Positions 45,099 through 52,763 of a stretch of 64,000 nucleotides of DNA are shown in pieces. Position numbers and translations under genes: made by a program. The notes beneath the pieces were generated by a model that had not been told where the DNA came from, ran no database searches, and saw only the letters and a list, made by a program, of their open reading frames with translations. Every line of letters starts with the position of its first letter. Positions within the stretch are counted from its first letter, which is position 1. The stretch is from Clostridium culturomicium (GTDB taxonomy: Bacteria; Bacillota; Clostridia; Clostridiales; Clostridiaceae), in assembly GCF_000821305.1 (NCBI RefSeq), contig NZ_CCXK01000017.1, positions 64,159 to 128,158 on the forward strand, given 5' to 3'.

Positions 45099-46085
45099 AT
45101 GAAATTACCAAACCATGTAGCTTTAGCAAATTTACCTACCAGGATTGAATATTTAAGTAGATTTTCAAAGGAAGTTGGAGCTAACATTTATATTAAGAGA
45201 GATGATTTCACCGGAGGAGAGTTTTCAGGAAATAAGGTGAGAAAATTAGAATTTGCAGTGCAGGAGGCTTTAGATAAGGAGTGCAATACCTTAATTACCT
45301 GTGGTGGAATTCAGTCTAATCACTGTAGAGCAACGGCAGCTGTGGCAGCAAGACTAGGTTTGAAATCAGTTTTAGTCCTTAGAAGCAATGATCCAGAGGT
45401 AAAGCCTGATGGTAATTACTTCATAGATAAGGTCCTTGGTGCTGATGTGAGAATCATAAGTGCTGAGGAATATAAGAATGAAAGACAAGAAATAATGGAA
45501 AAGATTCAGGAAGAGTATAAGGCAAAGGGTGACAAAGCTTATATAATCCCAGAAGGAGCTTCAAATTACATCGGTAACTTTGGTTACTTTAAATGTATGG
45601 AGGAGATAAAAAGCCAGGAGGAAGAGCTAGGAATAGTCTTTGATACAATAGTAATAGCAGTAGGTTCTGGTGGAACCTATGCAGGGTTACAGCTAGCTAA
45701 TAAAGTGCTAAACCTTAATAAGAAGATTCTAGGAGTAAACGTATGTGATACTGCTGACTTCTTTAAAGATAGGATATATGAAATAATGGGTGATAGCAAA
45801 GAGTATTTAGGCCTTGATGTAGAGCTTCATAGAGAAGAAATTAATATAATTGATGGGTATGTTGGACGAGGCTATGCCCTTAGCAGACCAGAGGAAATAG
45901 AGTTTATAAAGCATTTTGCGAGAACAGAGGGAATCATCTTAGACCCTGTGTACACAGGAAAAGGCTTATATGGCTTAAGCAGTGAATTAAAGGAAGGAAA
46001 CCTTGAGAACCTTGGAAATGTATTATTTATTCACACCGGTGGATTGTATGGAGCGTTTCCTGTAAGAGAGTTATTTGAGGATTAG
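45099..46085 (+). CDS. D-cysteine desulfhydrase / ACC deaminase family PLP enzyme
   Basis: A 328-aa pyridoxal-phosphate enzyme of the fold type II group. The PLP lysine is in GEFSGNKVRKLEF (around residue 46). The substrate loop CGGIQSNHCRATAAVAARLG and the phosphate-binding loop VGSGGTYAG follow, then HTGGLYGAFP at the C-terminus. Family members release pyruvate, ammonia and H2S from D-cysteine or open 1-aminocyclopropane-1-carboxylate; in a clostridium D-cysteine breakdown is more likely. AGGAGGG lies before the ATG. It is monocistronic between two terminators, with a possible short leader ORF. Confidence 0.9.
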   Translation: MKLPNHVALANLPTRIEYLSRFSKEVGANIYIKRDDFTGGEFSGNKVRKLEFAVQEALDKECNTLITCGGIQSNHCRATAAVAARLGLKSVLVLRSNDPEVKPDGNYFIDKVLGADVRIISAEEYKNERQEIMEKIQEEYKAKGDKAYIIPEGASNYIGNFGYFKCMEEIKSQEEELGIVFDTIVIAVGSGGTYAGLQLANKVLNLNKKILGVNVCDTADFFKDRIYEIMGDSKEYLGLDVELHREEINIIDGYVGRGYALSRPEEIEFIKHFARTEGIILDPVYTGKGLYGLSSELKEGNLENLGNVLFIHTGGLYGAFPVRELFED

Positions 46086-46100
46086 GGAGTTAATAAGGGA

Positions 46101-46140
46101 AATAGGTATGGAGATTTTTAATCTAGCATACCTATTTTTT
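46101..46140 (+). terminator. Rho-independent terminator of the desulfhydrase gene
   Basis: AATAGGTATG (46101-46110) pairs perfectly with CATACCTATT (46127-46136), followed by TTTT. It marks the left edge of the prophage-like segment. Confidence 0.92.
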
Positions 46141-46233
46141 ATTGCAAATTAATCCTAGACATAATTATTTTTGGTGTAACCCTAGTGAAATATTAGGTTT
46201 TCTAGGTGCTAGACATTGCCAGGGGAAAGGCTT

Positions 46234-47154
46234 TCACCAGGAACTTTTAATCTCCACTATTTTCCCCAAAATCCTTCCCAGCTGGACTCTAAATTTTGTG
46301 TTGATTACATCCCGTTTGAAAGGGGAATCCACCTGCAGTGTGGCAACTCTTTCAGTGGAGGCTATATCAGCATCCATGAACCAGGTTCTGTAGGCTATGT
46401 CTCCAAGGGTGTTATGGATTTTTTTATGCAGTGGCGTTGGGAAGGAAGGGGGAGGAAGTTTGGTAGTTGTGTTTGCACAAGGGCCTTCGGGAGCCTCTGG
46501 GCATAAGGGATCTTTATTCCCTTCTTCTCTTTCTTCCCCATTATTAGCATTATTAAAATTCTTGTTATTATTAACATTATTGTTTGTGTCCCTTGTGGTT
46601 ACCTCTGGGTTTACCACTGGGGTGGTGATAGTATTGTCCACAGAGTGGGGACTTTCAAGGGGAGTTGGTGTGGACAAGGCTGGGTCTTGACCTGATGGGT
46701 TTTCAGAGGCAGCAGTGGTGGAAGAAACTGTGCCATCTTTTGGCGCGACCGCAAGGGTTGGGGGTGGTGATGTAGCTTGTCCGTCTTCAGGGTACATAGC
46801 AGGGGCGTCCCCTGGGGATTCAGCTTTTCTAAAATCCTGAAAATCATTGTAGTTACATATGTTGATAGTGGTTCCTTTGGAGGTGGTGGTATAGGAAATC
46901 ATGGAATCCTTTTGAAGTAAGTCCAGGAATCTTTTCACTGTTTTTTTATCTGCCTGCCAGCGGGCTGTGAGCTTTGTCACAGAGGTGTGAAGGCTGCCCC
47001 TTGGAATTTCAATTAACTGATTTCCAAGGAGAATTTTTTTGGTAGTGTGGTTTGCCATTAGTAAAAGGTCTATCCACCATTTTAGTTTAGTGTCCTCCTT
47101 CCAAAGCCAGTGATTATAGATAGAGCGGTGAAGTTTTATCCATCCTTGTTCCAT
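46234..47154 (-). CDS. Phage-type replication initiator with a C-terminal DnaA-N-like domain
   Basis: A 306-aa protein. The N-terminal ~110 residues (GWIKLHRSIYNHWLWKEDTK, then WWIDLLLMANHTTKKILLGN, IPRGSLHTSVTKLTARWQAD, NICNYNDFQDF) match phage replisome-organiser helix-turn-helix domains. A long low-complexity Pro/Ser/Thr/Asn linker (about 115-235) follows. The last ~60 residues (LHKKIHNTLGDIAYRTWFMD, LQVDSPFKRDVINTKF) resemble DnaA domain I/N-terminus. AGGAGGT lies 8 nt before the ATG at 47154. Base use in the linker differs strongly from the chromosome. It should recruit host helicase-loading factors to a phage origin (inference). Confidence 0.8.
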   Translation of the reverse strand: MEQGWIKLHRSIYNHWLWKEDTKLKWWIDLLLMANHTTKKILLGNQLIEIPRGSLHTSVTKLTARWQADKKTVKRFLDLLQKDSMISYTTTSKGTTINICNYNDFQDFRKAESPGDAPAMYPEDGQATSPPPTLAVAPKDGTVSSTTAASENPSGQDPALSTPTPLESPHSVDNTITTPVVNPEVTTRDTNNNVNNNKNFNNANNGEEREEGNKDPLCPEAPEGPCANTTTKLPPPSFPTPLHKKIHNTLGDIAYRTWFMDADIASTERVATLQVDSPFKRDVINTKFRVQLGRILGKIVEIKSSW

Positions 47155-47196
47155 GTTTGTTACCTCCTAAATATTTTTATAGTTTACTTATGAGCT

Positions 47197-47940
47197 TTAA
47201 TTACCTGAATAAATTCCAGTTTCTTTAAGCAAGTTTAATAAGAACTCTCTGCCCTTGGCGGTCCACATACGGTTATATACCACTTCTCCGTTTTCTAATA
47301 GGGATTGTTTAAGGCTTGTATATCCTAAAGGAGCGTATTTTGCTGTTGGTACCCAGCAGTTGTTGCACTTGTATTGAATCTGCATTTGCTCTAGGAGCAG
47401 GTTTAGCTTTAAAGCGCTGGTGAAGTTTATTTCTTTGGCAATTTCTGTGGTGGTAAAAAGCTTATCTTGGTGAATAAGCAGGTTACGCTGCTGTTCTGCT
47501 TTAAGCCTTGCATTTCGCTCTTCTTGAAGCCTTGAGGCAACCTGAACCAGCATTTCGGGATTATTTAAAAGATCTTCTGTAGCAAACATGCCATTTTTTC
47601 TAATGGAGGGAATTATTACAGATGTTATCCATCTTTTGAAGGCCTTTGCCTTTGGTAGGGAGCTTCGTAGAATTAAGCTGTAAATTCCACTTTCGTTTAT
47701 TATGGTCATATTTCTAAGCTTTCCAGCGGTGAGAATTGGATGGATCAGGGTATCTTCTTCATCAACATGGATTCGGATGGCTTGGTTAGTATCTGCGTAA
47801 CCAAGGATTTCTGCCATGTCTTTTCCAATAAACCAAGGCTGGCCATTAATTTCTAAGGTTCTAACTTCCCCAAATTCATCACTATGGAAGATGGTAAGTG
47901 GATTTTGTAAAAGGTTTGAGGTTGTAAAGATATCTTGCAT
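47197..47940 (-). CDS. Phage antirepressor (BRO-N plus KilA-C-like C-terminus)
   Basis: A 247-aa DNA-binding protein. BRO-N domain at ~18-115 (LEINGQPWFIGKDMAEILGY, NQAIRIHVDEED, IINESGIYSLILRSSLPKAK and AFKRWITSVIIPSIRKNG), a coiled-coil linker (RLQEERNARLKAEQQ), and a C-terminal antirepressor domain (LFTTTEIAKEINFTSALKLN). AGGAGTG lies before the ATG. It diverges from the repressor gene across a 250-bp operator region, the usual position for an antirepressor that relieves repression. Confidence 0.9.
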   Translation of the reverse strand: MQDIFTTSNLLQNPLTIFHSDEFGEVRTLEINGQPWFIGKDMAEILGYADTNQAIRIHVDEEDTLIHPILTAGKLRNMTIINESGIYSLILRSSLPKAKAFKRWITSVIIPSIRKNGMFATEDLLNNPEMLVQVASRLQEERNARLKAEQQRNLLIHQDKLFTTTEIAKEINFTSALKLNLLLEQMQIQYKCNNCWVPTAKYAPLGYTSLKQSLLENGEVVYNRMWTAKGREFLLNLLKETGIYSGN

Positions 47941-47956
47941 AAATAAACACTCCTTT

Positions 47957-47982
47957 ATTACAAATTGATTTAATTGTGTAAT
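47957..47982. promoter_or_regulatory. Candidate operator (26-bp inverted repeat)
   Basis: ATTACAAATT (47957) and AATTGTGTAAT (to 47982) are inverted arms just upstream of the antirepressor gene. A shorter ATTAC-N5-GTAAT lies at 48032-48046. Confidence 0.5.
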
Positions 47983-48066
47983 TATTTTACAATAAAATTA
48001 TAATAGTTCATTATAAAATATGCAAGAATAAATTACAAAACGTAATAAAAATTATAAAAAATATTA

Positions 48067-48149
48067 TATGTATCTATTGACAGATTAATACATAAAAGTT
48101 ATGATTAAAAGGAATAAAATACAATTTATGGTTTTAAGATAGATACATA
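48067..48149. promoter_or_regulatory. Repressor promoter flanked by an 11-bp inverted repeat
   Basis: TTGACA (48077-48082), 17-bp spacer, TATGAT (48100-48105) drive the repressor gene. TATGTATCTAT (48067-48077) overlaps the minus-35, and its exact complement ATAGATACATA (48139-48149) lies past the start site, 61 bp apart. These are good candidates for paired operator sites. Confidence 0.7.
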
Positions 48150-48191
48150 GCATATAGGATTTTGAACATAGGAGATAAAGGAGGAATAAGG

Positions 48192-48731
48192 ATGACACCT
48201 CAGGAGAAGCTTAAAGCTTTAAGAAAAGAAAGAAACCTTACAACACAGGAGCTAGGAGAACTTTGTGGCATGCTTCAGTCAACCATTAGTAAACTTGAGA
48301 ATGGGAAAAGAAAAATGACCTTAGAGACTTTAAGTATACTTTCAAAGGCATTGAATGTAAGCATCAATGAATTTTTGGACACTGACGAGGAGCCGGATGT
48401 GCAAAAGGAGCCAATGACAGGTAAAGATAAACAAGAATTATTACAAAATGTAATTAAGCCTGTAACACCTATGGAGGAAAAGGCATCAATTCAGAATGAG
48501 AAAGCTATTTCCGGGGAAAAGGAAGACATAGCTGTAGAGGATGATATAACGGAGGAATTAAATGTTCTCATGCAGAAGTTTTATTCCAACAATGGGGGAC
48601 CATTATTCTTTAATGGAGCTCCATTAGATGGAGAAGCCTTAGAAGAACTGGAGGAATCCTTAAAGTTTGCAATAAGAGGCTTAAAGCAAAAGAATTTAAA
48701 AAGAAAACAACAGAAGGATGAGGAGCAATAA
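48192..48731 (+). CDS. Phage-type XRE repressor
   Basis: A 179-aa regulator. Residues 3-58 are a cI/XRE helix-turn-helix (KLKALRKERNLTTQELGELC, QSTISKLENGKRKMTLETLS). The rest is acidic and lacks an S24 protease or sugar-binding domain. TTG 48162 is open, but AAGGAGG lies 7 nt before ATG 48192. Directly followed by an ImmA-type protease; in ICEBs1 and related phages such a pair is the repressor and the metalloprotease that cleaves it. Expression is from the promoter at 48077-48105, probably autoregulated. Confidence 0.88.
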   Translation: MTPQEKLKALRKERNLTTQELGELCGMLQSTISKLENGKRKMTLETLSILSKALNVSINEFLDTDEEPDVQKEPMTGKDKQELLQNVIKPVTPMEEKASIQNEKAISGEKEDIAVEDDITEELNVLMQKFYSNNGGPLFFNGAPLDGEALEELEESLKFAIRGLKQKNLKRKQQKDEEQ

Positions 48732-48774
48732 AACCTATGGACTAAGATCATATTTCAAAAATTGTAAGGAGTGT

Positions 48775-49245
48775 ATGCTTTTGAAGAAATATATAGTTAA
48801 TCATGTTAAAGAGTTAGTTCAGCAGTGCAACACAAGAGATCCCTATGAGATAGCAGCAGAAAAAGATATTGCGATATTTCATTTCCCACTGTCAGAGAGG
48901 ATACTTGGATACTTCGTTCAGTGCAGTGAAGGCGGGGCCATCATCATCAATGAAAAAATTCATGAGGCCCAAAAACCCTTTGTGGCAGCTCATGAGCTGT
49001 TGCATGCCACTGTTCATAATGATGAAGCAGCCTTTGTAAGACAAAGGAATATCTATGAAAAGCCGCAGGTTCTTGAATATGAAAGTAATTTCTTTGCAGT
49101 GGAGCTTTTAATTGATGAAGAGTTTTTTAGAAGCAATGAGGGCAGAACCATAAAAGAACTTTCTGATGTAACAGGGATGCCAGAAGATATGATAAACATG
49201 AAGTATGAGGAAGTCTTAAGGAAAAGGAATCAAAACTTTAGTTGA
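48775..49245 (+). CDS. ImmA/IrrE-family metallopeptidase
   Basis: A zinc protease of 156 aa with AAHELLHATVH (HExxH) and the downstream YESNFFAVELLID helix with its Glu ligand. The frame opens at ATG 48718 inside the repressor gene, but AAGGAG at 48766 favours ATG 48775 or TTG 48781. Known ImmA proteins cleave the adjacent repressor in response to DNA damage or cell signals, inducing the element; that is the likely role here. Confidence 0.9.
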   Translation: MLLKKYIVNHVKELVQQCNTRDPYEIAAEKDIAIFHFPLSERILGYFVQCSEGGAIIINEKIHEAQKPFVAAHELLHATVHNDEAAFVRQRNIYEKPQVLEYESNFFAVELLIDEEFFRSNEGRTIKELSDVTGMPEDMINMKYEEVLRKRNQNFS

Positions 49246-49281
49246 AATATAAAATTTAAAAAAAGGTTAAGGTGATTATTT

Positions 49282-49791
49282 ATGGATTCTAGCAGCTATG
49301 TGGAGTATCTTTTAAAAAATCGGCAGGCTTTAAACCAGCAGCTTAAGGAATTGAAGAGAATGGTGGAAAGTCAAAGAGCCCTCACAGAAGAAGAGATTAT
49401 CGAGGAGTTAACCTTTAAAAAGTCACAAGAGGAAAAGGTGAGCAAAAGCTACATAAGTGATAAAATACCTTCCATTGCCATCATTTATCACGAAGTTTTG
49501 GACAAGCGGTCTAGGAACAACTTAAGGGCCATGAACAGGGTAATTGAAGCTACTGAGGATGAGCTTATAAGGCTGGACAGAGCCATAGCCTTCTTACCAG
49601 ATGAGAACAGGAGGATTTTAGACCAGCTGTACTTTAAAGGAAGGAACTACAGAGAGGTGGCAGAAACCTTAGCCGTCAGTGAAAGCACCCTGCATAGATA
49701 TAGGAAGAAGACACTTCAGCATATAGCATTTTACTTTTCCATGGAACAGATTTTAGCTTCACCTAGAAATTCAAAAGAATATAAAAATTAG
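49282..49791 (+). CDS. Sigma-factor-like phage regulator (region-4 HTH; ArpU/RinA-like)
   Basis: A 169-aa protein. The first ~100 residues are helical and coiled-coil-like. Residues ~110-150 form a sigma-70 region-4-type helix-turn-helix (LPDENRRILDQLYFKGRNYR, EVAETLAVSESTLHRYRKKT). Such proteins act as late-gene regulators in Gram-positive phages. GTTAAGGTGA precedes the ATG. A terminator overlaps the stop codon, so it ends the repressor/ImmA transcript. Confidence 0.8.
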   Translation: MDSSSYVEYLLKNRQALNQQLKELKRMVESQRALTEEEIIEELTFKKSQEEKVSKSYISDKIPSIAIIYHEVLDKRSRNNLRAMNRVIEATEDELIRLDRAIAFLPDENRRILDQLYFKGRNYREVAETLAVSESTLHRYRKKTLQHIAFYFSMEQILASPRNSKEYKN

Positions 49792-49828
49792 CAGCTTTTC
49801 AAATTGCAGTTTGAAGCTGCTTTTTTTA
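49790..49828 (+). terminator. Rho-independent terminator
   Basis: AGCAGCTT...CAAA pairs with TTTG..AAGCTGCT (49790-49821), then seven T; the stem overlaps the upstream stop codon. Confidence 0.88.
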
Positions 49829-49889
49829 TTAAAAAAAATTACACTGACCCACCCTTTCTGCATATTTAAAAGTGAAGGGAGTGATAAAC

Positions 49890-50114
49890 ATGGCAGTATC
49901 AAATATTAAAAACAGCACAGCTTTAGTTTTAAGATTCGAGAAGGGGCAGAATTTAGACGGAACCCCAAAAATCGTAAGTCAAAAATACTCAAAAATTAAT
50001 AAAGCAGCAACAGATGAGGACTTATTCGCTGTTGGTGCAGCTATAGGAGAAGTTTTAATTAGCTATCCTGTAGAGCTAAAAAGAGTTGATGACTTCTCAT
50101 TAGTGCAGGAGTAA
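49890..50114 (+). CDS. DUF1659 protein
   Basis: A 74-aa protein (MAVSNIKNSTALVLRFEKGQ..) matching the DUF1659 family, small Firmicutes proteins of unknown function often found beside DUF2922 genes. AAGGGAGTG lies before ATG 49890; the GTG at 49872 is unlikely. The typical ATDEDLFAVGAAIGEVL segment is present. Here it belongs to a DUF1659-DUF2922-amidase cluster. Confidence 0.85.
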   Translation: MAVSNIKNSTALVLRFEKGQNLDGTPKIVSQKYSKINKAATDEDLFAVGAAIGEVLISYPVELKRVDDFSLVQE

Positions 50115-50224
50115 AAAACTTTGGCGGGACAGGAGCCTGAACCTTTAAGGTAAGGACAAAAGCAGCCTGTGAAAGGCTCATCAAAAGCCCAGCCAAGAGT
50201 AGTTTCCTATAAGGAGGTGGAGGT

Positions 50225-50443
50225 ATGAAGAAATTTTTCACCTTAATAGATAAACTACTGAATTTATGCAACAGCTACCTGAAGGTTTTCAGTGAAATTA
50301 GAAAGCAGGTGAACAACAAATCCCCAGGGAATAGAATTATCCTGCTATGGTTTCACATAAGAAAGGGTGTCAGGAGCTTTCAAATAATTATAGTTGAAAG
50401 AAGGAGTGAAGAACATGGAAAGAAAACTAGTAATGAGTTTTAA
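50225..50443 (+). CDS. Possible small protein between DUF1659 and DUF2922 genes
   Basis: ATG 50225 stands behind AAGGAGGTGGAGGT, one of the best ribosome sites in the window, but the 72-aa product (MKKFFTLIDKLLNLCNSYLK..) matches no family I know. It runs 29 bp into the DUF2922 gene, where its codons look poor. The first ~50 residues may be real and the rest a consequence of a frameshift. YvrJ-like proteins usually occur in this position, but no YvrJ signature is visible. Confidence 0.4.
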   Translation: MKKFFTLIDKLLNLCNSYLKVFSEIRKQVNNKSPGNRIILLWFHIRKGVRSFQIIIVERRSEEHGKKTSNEF

Positions 50444-50633
50444 GGATCAAGTAGGGAGTAAATTCAATCTTATTGTTAACTCAGTTAAAGATGAGGTAAC
50501 AGAAGTGGAAATCGAAGCTATAATGGATTCAGTTTTAACAACTGGAGCTGTTATCAGCAAAAACGGTGCCTTGATTGAAAAGCTTGGTGCAGTAATAGTA
50601 GAAACTACAGAAACAGAATACGACGTTCAGTAA
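50415..50633 (+). CDS. DUF2922 protein
   Basis: A 72-aa protein (MERKLVMSFKDQVGSKFNLI...) of the DUF2922 family, function unknown, with the usual partner DUF1659 upstream. AAGGAGTGAAGAAC lies before ATG 50415; the longer TTG-initiated frame at 50394 is unlikely. The sequence ends in VETTETEYDVQ. Confidence 0.85.
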   Translation: MERKLVMSFKDQVGSKFNLIVNSVKDEVTEVEIEAIMDSVLTTGAVISKNGALIEKLGAVIVETTETEYDVQ

Positions 50634-50634
50634 G

Positions 50635-50715
50635 TGACACTCCAAATCTTTGGTTTGGCAAGTGGAGCTTCCACAGAGTGTATCTTTGATTTGGCAAGTG
50701 GAACTTACTCCTTCG
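50635..50715 (+). repeat. Dispersed repeat, copies 2 and 3 (head-to-tail)
   Basis: Copy 2 (50635-50673) starts TGACACTCCAAATCTTTGGT and continues TTGGCAAGTGGAGCTTCC. Copy 3 (50676-50715) has GAGTGTATCTTTGATTTGGC then AAGTGGAACTTACTCCTTCG. Both match copy 1 at 41612. ACTCCTTC/AAGGAGT forms a hairpin at the end of copy 3. Confidence 0.7.
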
Positions 50716-50745
50716 AATGAATATGAGAAGGAGTTTCATATAAAG

Positions 50746-50780
50746 AGGATGAAGCCTTAAGGGCTCCATCCTTTTATTTT
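50746..50780 (+). terminator. Terminator of the DUF2922 operon
   Basis: GGATG plus AGCC (50747-50756) pair with GGCT plus CATCC (50762-50771), followed by TTTTATTTT. Confidence 0.78.
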
Positions 50781-50857
50781 GAAGCAGAAGGAGGTGTCAT
50801 CCATATAAAGAGGGCGCGGTTATAAGATAGGTTTTAAATTTAAGGAGGAAGAAAAAA

Positions 50858-51532
50858 ATGGCTAGATTATGTTTTGATTATGGACACGGAGGTAATGATC
50901 CAGGAGCAACTTATAAAGGAAGAAAAGAAGCTGAGGAGGTCCTTAATATAGGAAAAAAGGTGGCTGCAGAGGTAAGGAGATTTGGAGTTATTGTTGATGA
51001 AACTAGGACTTCAGATAAAGCAGTAACTCTTAAGGAAAGAAGTAATTATGAAAATAAGAGTAACTATGATTACTTTATTTCATTTCATCGAAATGCATTT
51101 AAACCAGAACAGGCAAGAGGAGTAGAGACTTTTATATATCTTAATCCTGGAGCAAGGGCTGAAGCAATGGCAGAAAAGATTCAGAAGGCCTTAGTTGCTG
51201 TTGGGTTTAGTAATAGAGGAGTTAAAAGAGAAAATTTCCATGTATTAAGAGAAACCGTAGCACCAGCTATTTTAGTAGAGATGGGCTTCCTGGACAACTC
51301 AAAGGATAACCAGATTTTTGACTCAAAGAAAAGGCAAATCATTGAAGCACTAGCTTCAGCAATCCTTCAGCAGCTAGGAATTAAGTATACACAGGAACAA
51401 TCAAAGCCGACGGTGAACACCCTGTACAGAGTAATGGTAGGGTCCTATGCAAATAGGGAAAATGCAGAGAAACAGATACAAAGATTAAAGGAAGCAGGGT
51501 TTGATGCAGTTGTGATGATAGGAGAGAAATAG
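50858..51532 (+). CDS. N-acetylmuramoyl-L-alanine amidase with SPOR domain
   Basis: A 224-aa peptidoglycan hydrolase that cuts the lactyl-peptide bond. Amidase_3 motifs: FDYGHGGNDPGA (zinc His), RKEAEEVLNIGKKVAAEV (Glu), FISFHRNAF (His) and ILVEMGFLDN (catalytic Glu). The C-terminal ~45 residues are a SPOR-type glycan-binding repeat (LYRVMVGSYANRENAEKQIQ). No signal peptide, so release needs a holin, lysis or another route, as with phage endolysins. AGGAGG lies before the ATG. Third member of the DUF1659-DUF2922-amidase cluster. Confidence 0.92.
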   Translation: MARLCFDYGHGGNDPGATYKGRKEAEEVLNIGKKVAAEVRRFGVIVDETRTSDKAVTLKERSNYENKSNYDYFISFHRNAFKPEQARGVETFIYLNPGARAEAMAEKIQKALVAVGFSNRGVKRENFHVLRETVAPAILVEMGFLDNSKDNQIFDSKKRQIIEALASAILQQLGIKYTQEQSKPTVNTLYRVMVGSYANRENAEKQIQRLKEAGFDAVVMIGEK

Positions 51533-51651
51533 CAGAGGAAAATTAAAGATATAAGAAAAGGGAAGTTAATAATATTAAACCATAGTTGATCTGTAGGTTT
51601 TGCGGTGGACATTATTGCTTTGTGAAATATTTTTAATATTCTATAAAAATG

Positions 51652-51680
51652 TTGATGAAAGAACAGATGTTTGGTATAAT
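51652..51680 (+). promoter_or_regulatory. Promoter with an SOS-like LexA box
   Basis: TTGATG (51652-51657), 17-bp spacer, TATAAT (51675-51680). GAACAGATGTTT at 51661-51672 lies within the spacer and fits the Gram-positive LexA box GAAC-N4-GTTY. The gene it serves encodes a LexA DNA-binding domain. Confidence 0.75.
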
Positions 51681-51701
51681 ATTCCTGGGGAGTGATATTG
51701 T

Positions 51702-52301
51702 ATGTTGAGCAAAAAGCAAGGGGAAATACTGGACATAATAATTAATTACATAGAGGAGGAAAAAATTTCACCAACAATTAGAGAAATTGGGGAATTGGCA
51801 AACTTAAGTTCAACCTCTACAGTTCATGGCTATTTAAAAAGGCTTGAGCAAAGGGGCTATATTTCACGTAGCAATGACTGTCCCAGAAGTATAAGAGTAA
51901 TTTATAGAAAAAATAAGGAAATATTATTTGGGGATAGAATTAAAACCTTAAGGGAAAATGCGGGGATGACAAAAGCTGAACTTGGTATAAGAATTGGAGT
52001 ATCAGACAGGACTTTAGGCTACTATGAATCCAATGAAATGTTACCTCGTAAGGAAGAAACTTTAGTTAAATTAGCTGAAACTTTTCATTTATCCTTAGAT
52101 AAGCTGCTTAACGGTAATGATGAACATTGTGAAGAGGAAAATCAACTAAACAAATATGGTGAGGTTAAATACAAAGAAGCTCTTCATGGAATAAGAGCAT
52201 TAGAAAGAGTGTTTACAGAGGGAGTCGTATCAGAGGAAGAAAAGGAAGAGATACTTAGAGTGGTAAATGTGATTTATTTTGATGCGAAGAATAAGAGATG
52301 A
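51702..52301 (+). CDS. LexA DNA-binding domain fused to XRE domain (no LexA protease)
   Basis: A 199-aa two-headed regulator. Residues 1-67 are the LexA winged helix, nearly canonical (KKQGEILDIIINYIEEEKIS, PTIREIGELANLSSTSTVHG, YLKRLEQRGYISR). Residues ~78-135 are an XRE helix-turn-helix (IKTLRENAGMTKAELGIRIG, SDRTLGYYE). The C-terminus is helical and acidic. The S24 self-cleavage domain of LexA, with its Ser/Lys pair, is absent, so it cannot be inactivated by RecA-stimulated autolysis. An SOS-like box overlaps its promoter. It may compete with the true LexA (inference). Confidence 0.85.
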   Translation: MLSKKQGEILDIIINYIEEEKISPTIREIGELANLSSTSTVHGYLKRLEQRGYISRSNDCPRSIRVIYRKNKEILFGDRIKTLRENAGMTKAELGIRIGVSDRTLGYYESNEMLPRKEETLVKLAETFHLSLDKLLNGNDEHCEEENQLNKYGEVKYKEALHGIRALERVFTEGVVSEEEKEEILRVVNVIYFDAKNKR

Positions 52302-52314
52302 GTTGAAGCCATAG

Positions 52315-52341
52315 TTGACCCGTAGAATTTACGGGGGAAGG
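52315..52341 (+). repeat. Hairpin repeat copy C, in the leader of the next gene
   Basis: TTGACCCGTAGAATTTACGG then GGGAAGG. CCCGTA (52319-52324) pairs with TACGGG (52330-52335). Here no T-run follows; the unit reads directly into the GGAAG ribosome site of the 52352 gene. Confidence 0.75.
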
Positions 52342-52351
52342 AAGTGACTTT

Positions 52352-52744
52352 ATGTTTAAAAATGATATAGAGGTATATAAAAATGTAATTACTTTAGCAC
52401 AGGTCGTAAGAGAGGAATATGAAAGTAATCATCAGGAAAACGGAGTAGTTAAAGTATGTGATAACATTGAGGAATTGTTTATTGTAACAGACAAGGAAAA
52501 AGCGTTAAATAATTATTTAGAAGAACAAGACTACGAAGTTATTAAAAATATTATGGTTTTTATGTATTTAGGTAGAGATAAAATTAATGATGAAGCTCAG
52601 TGTCCGGAAGAAATATTTAAGCAGCAAAGAGAAGGATTTGAAAATGATTGGGATGAAAAAGATGTTCTTATAGATCAAATAACAAGTAAGATGCAACTAG
52701 ATGAATATCTGAGAAACGGATTGAAGATATTGGAAATTGTTTAA
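52352..52744 (+). CDS. Hypothetical acidic protein (DUF3775-like?)
   Basis: A 130-aa acidic helical protein. The segment LEEQDYEVIKNIMVFMYLGR resembles the central part of DUF3775 proteins, but the match is weak and from memory. No catalytic motif seen. Its ribosome site (GGAAG) is the tail of hairpin repeat copy C, so the hairpin may affect translation. It lies between two regulator genes in the accessory segment. Confidence 0.65.
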   Translation: MFKNDIEVYKNVITLAQVVREEYESNHQENGVVKVCDNIEELFIVTDKEKALNNYLEEQDYEVIKNIMVFMYLGRDKINDEAQCPEEIFKQQREGFENDWDEKDVLIDQITSKMQLDEYLRNGLKILEIV

Positions 52745-52763
52745 GATTAAGATGTATTTTTAA

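Noticed and set aside
46142..46690. Three plus-strand ORFs overlapping the replication initiator
   Set aside because: They lie opposite the low-complexity linker and DnaA-like end, have no ribosome sites and unlikely compositions.
50059..50271. Minus-strand ORF across the DUF1659 3' end
   Set aside because: Overlaps two better-supported plus-strand features and has no start signals.
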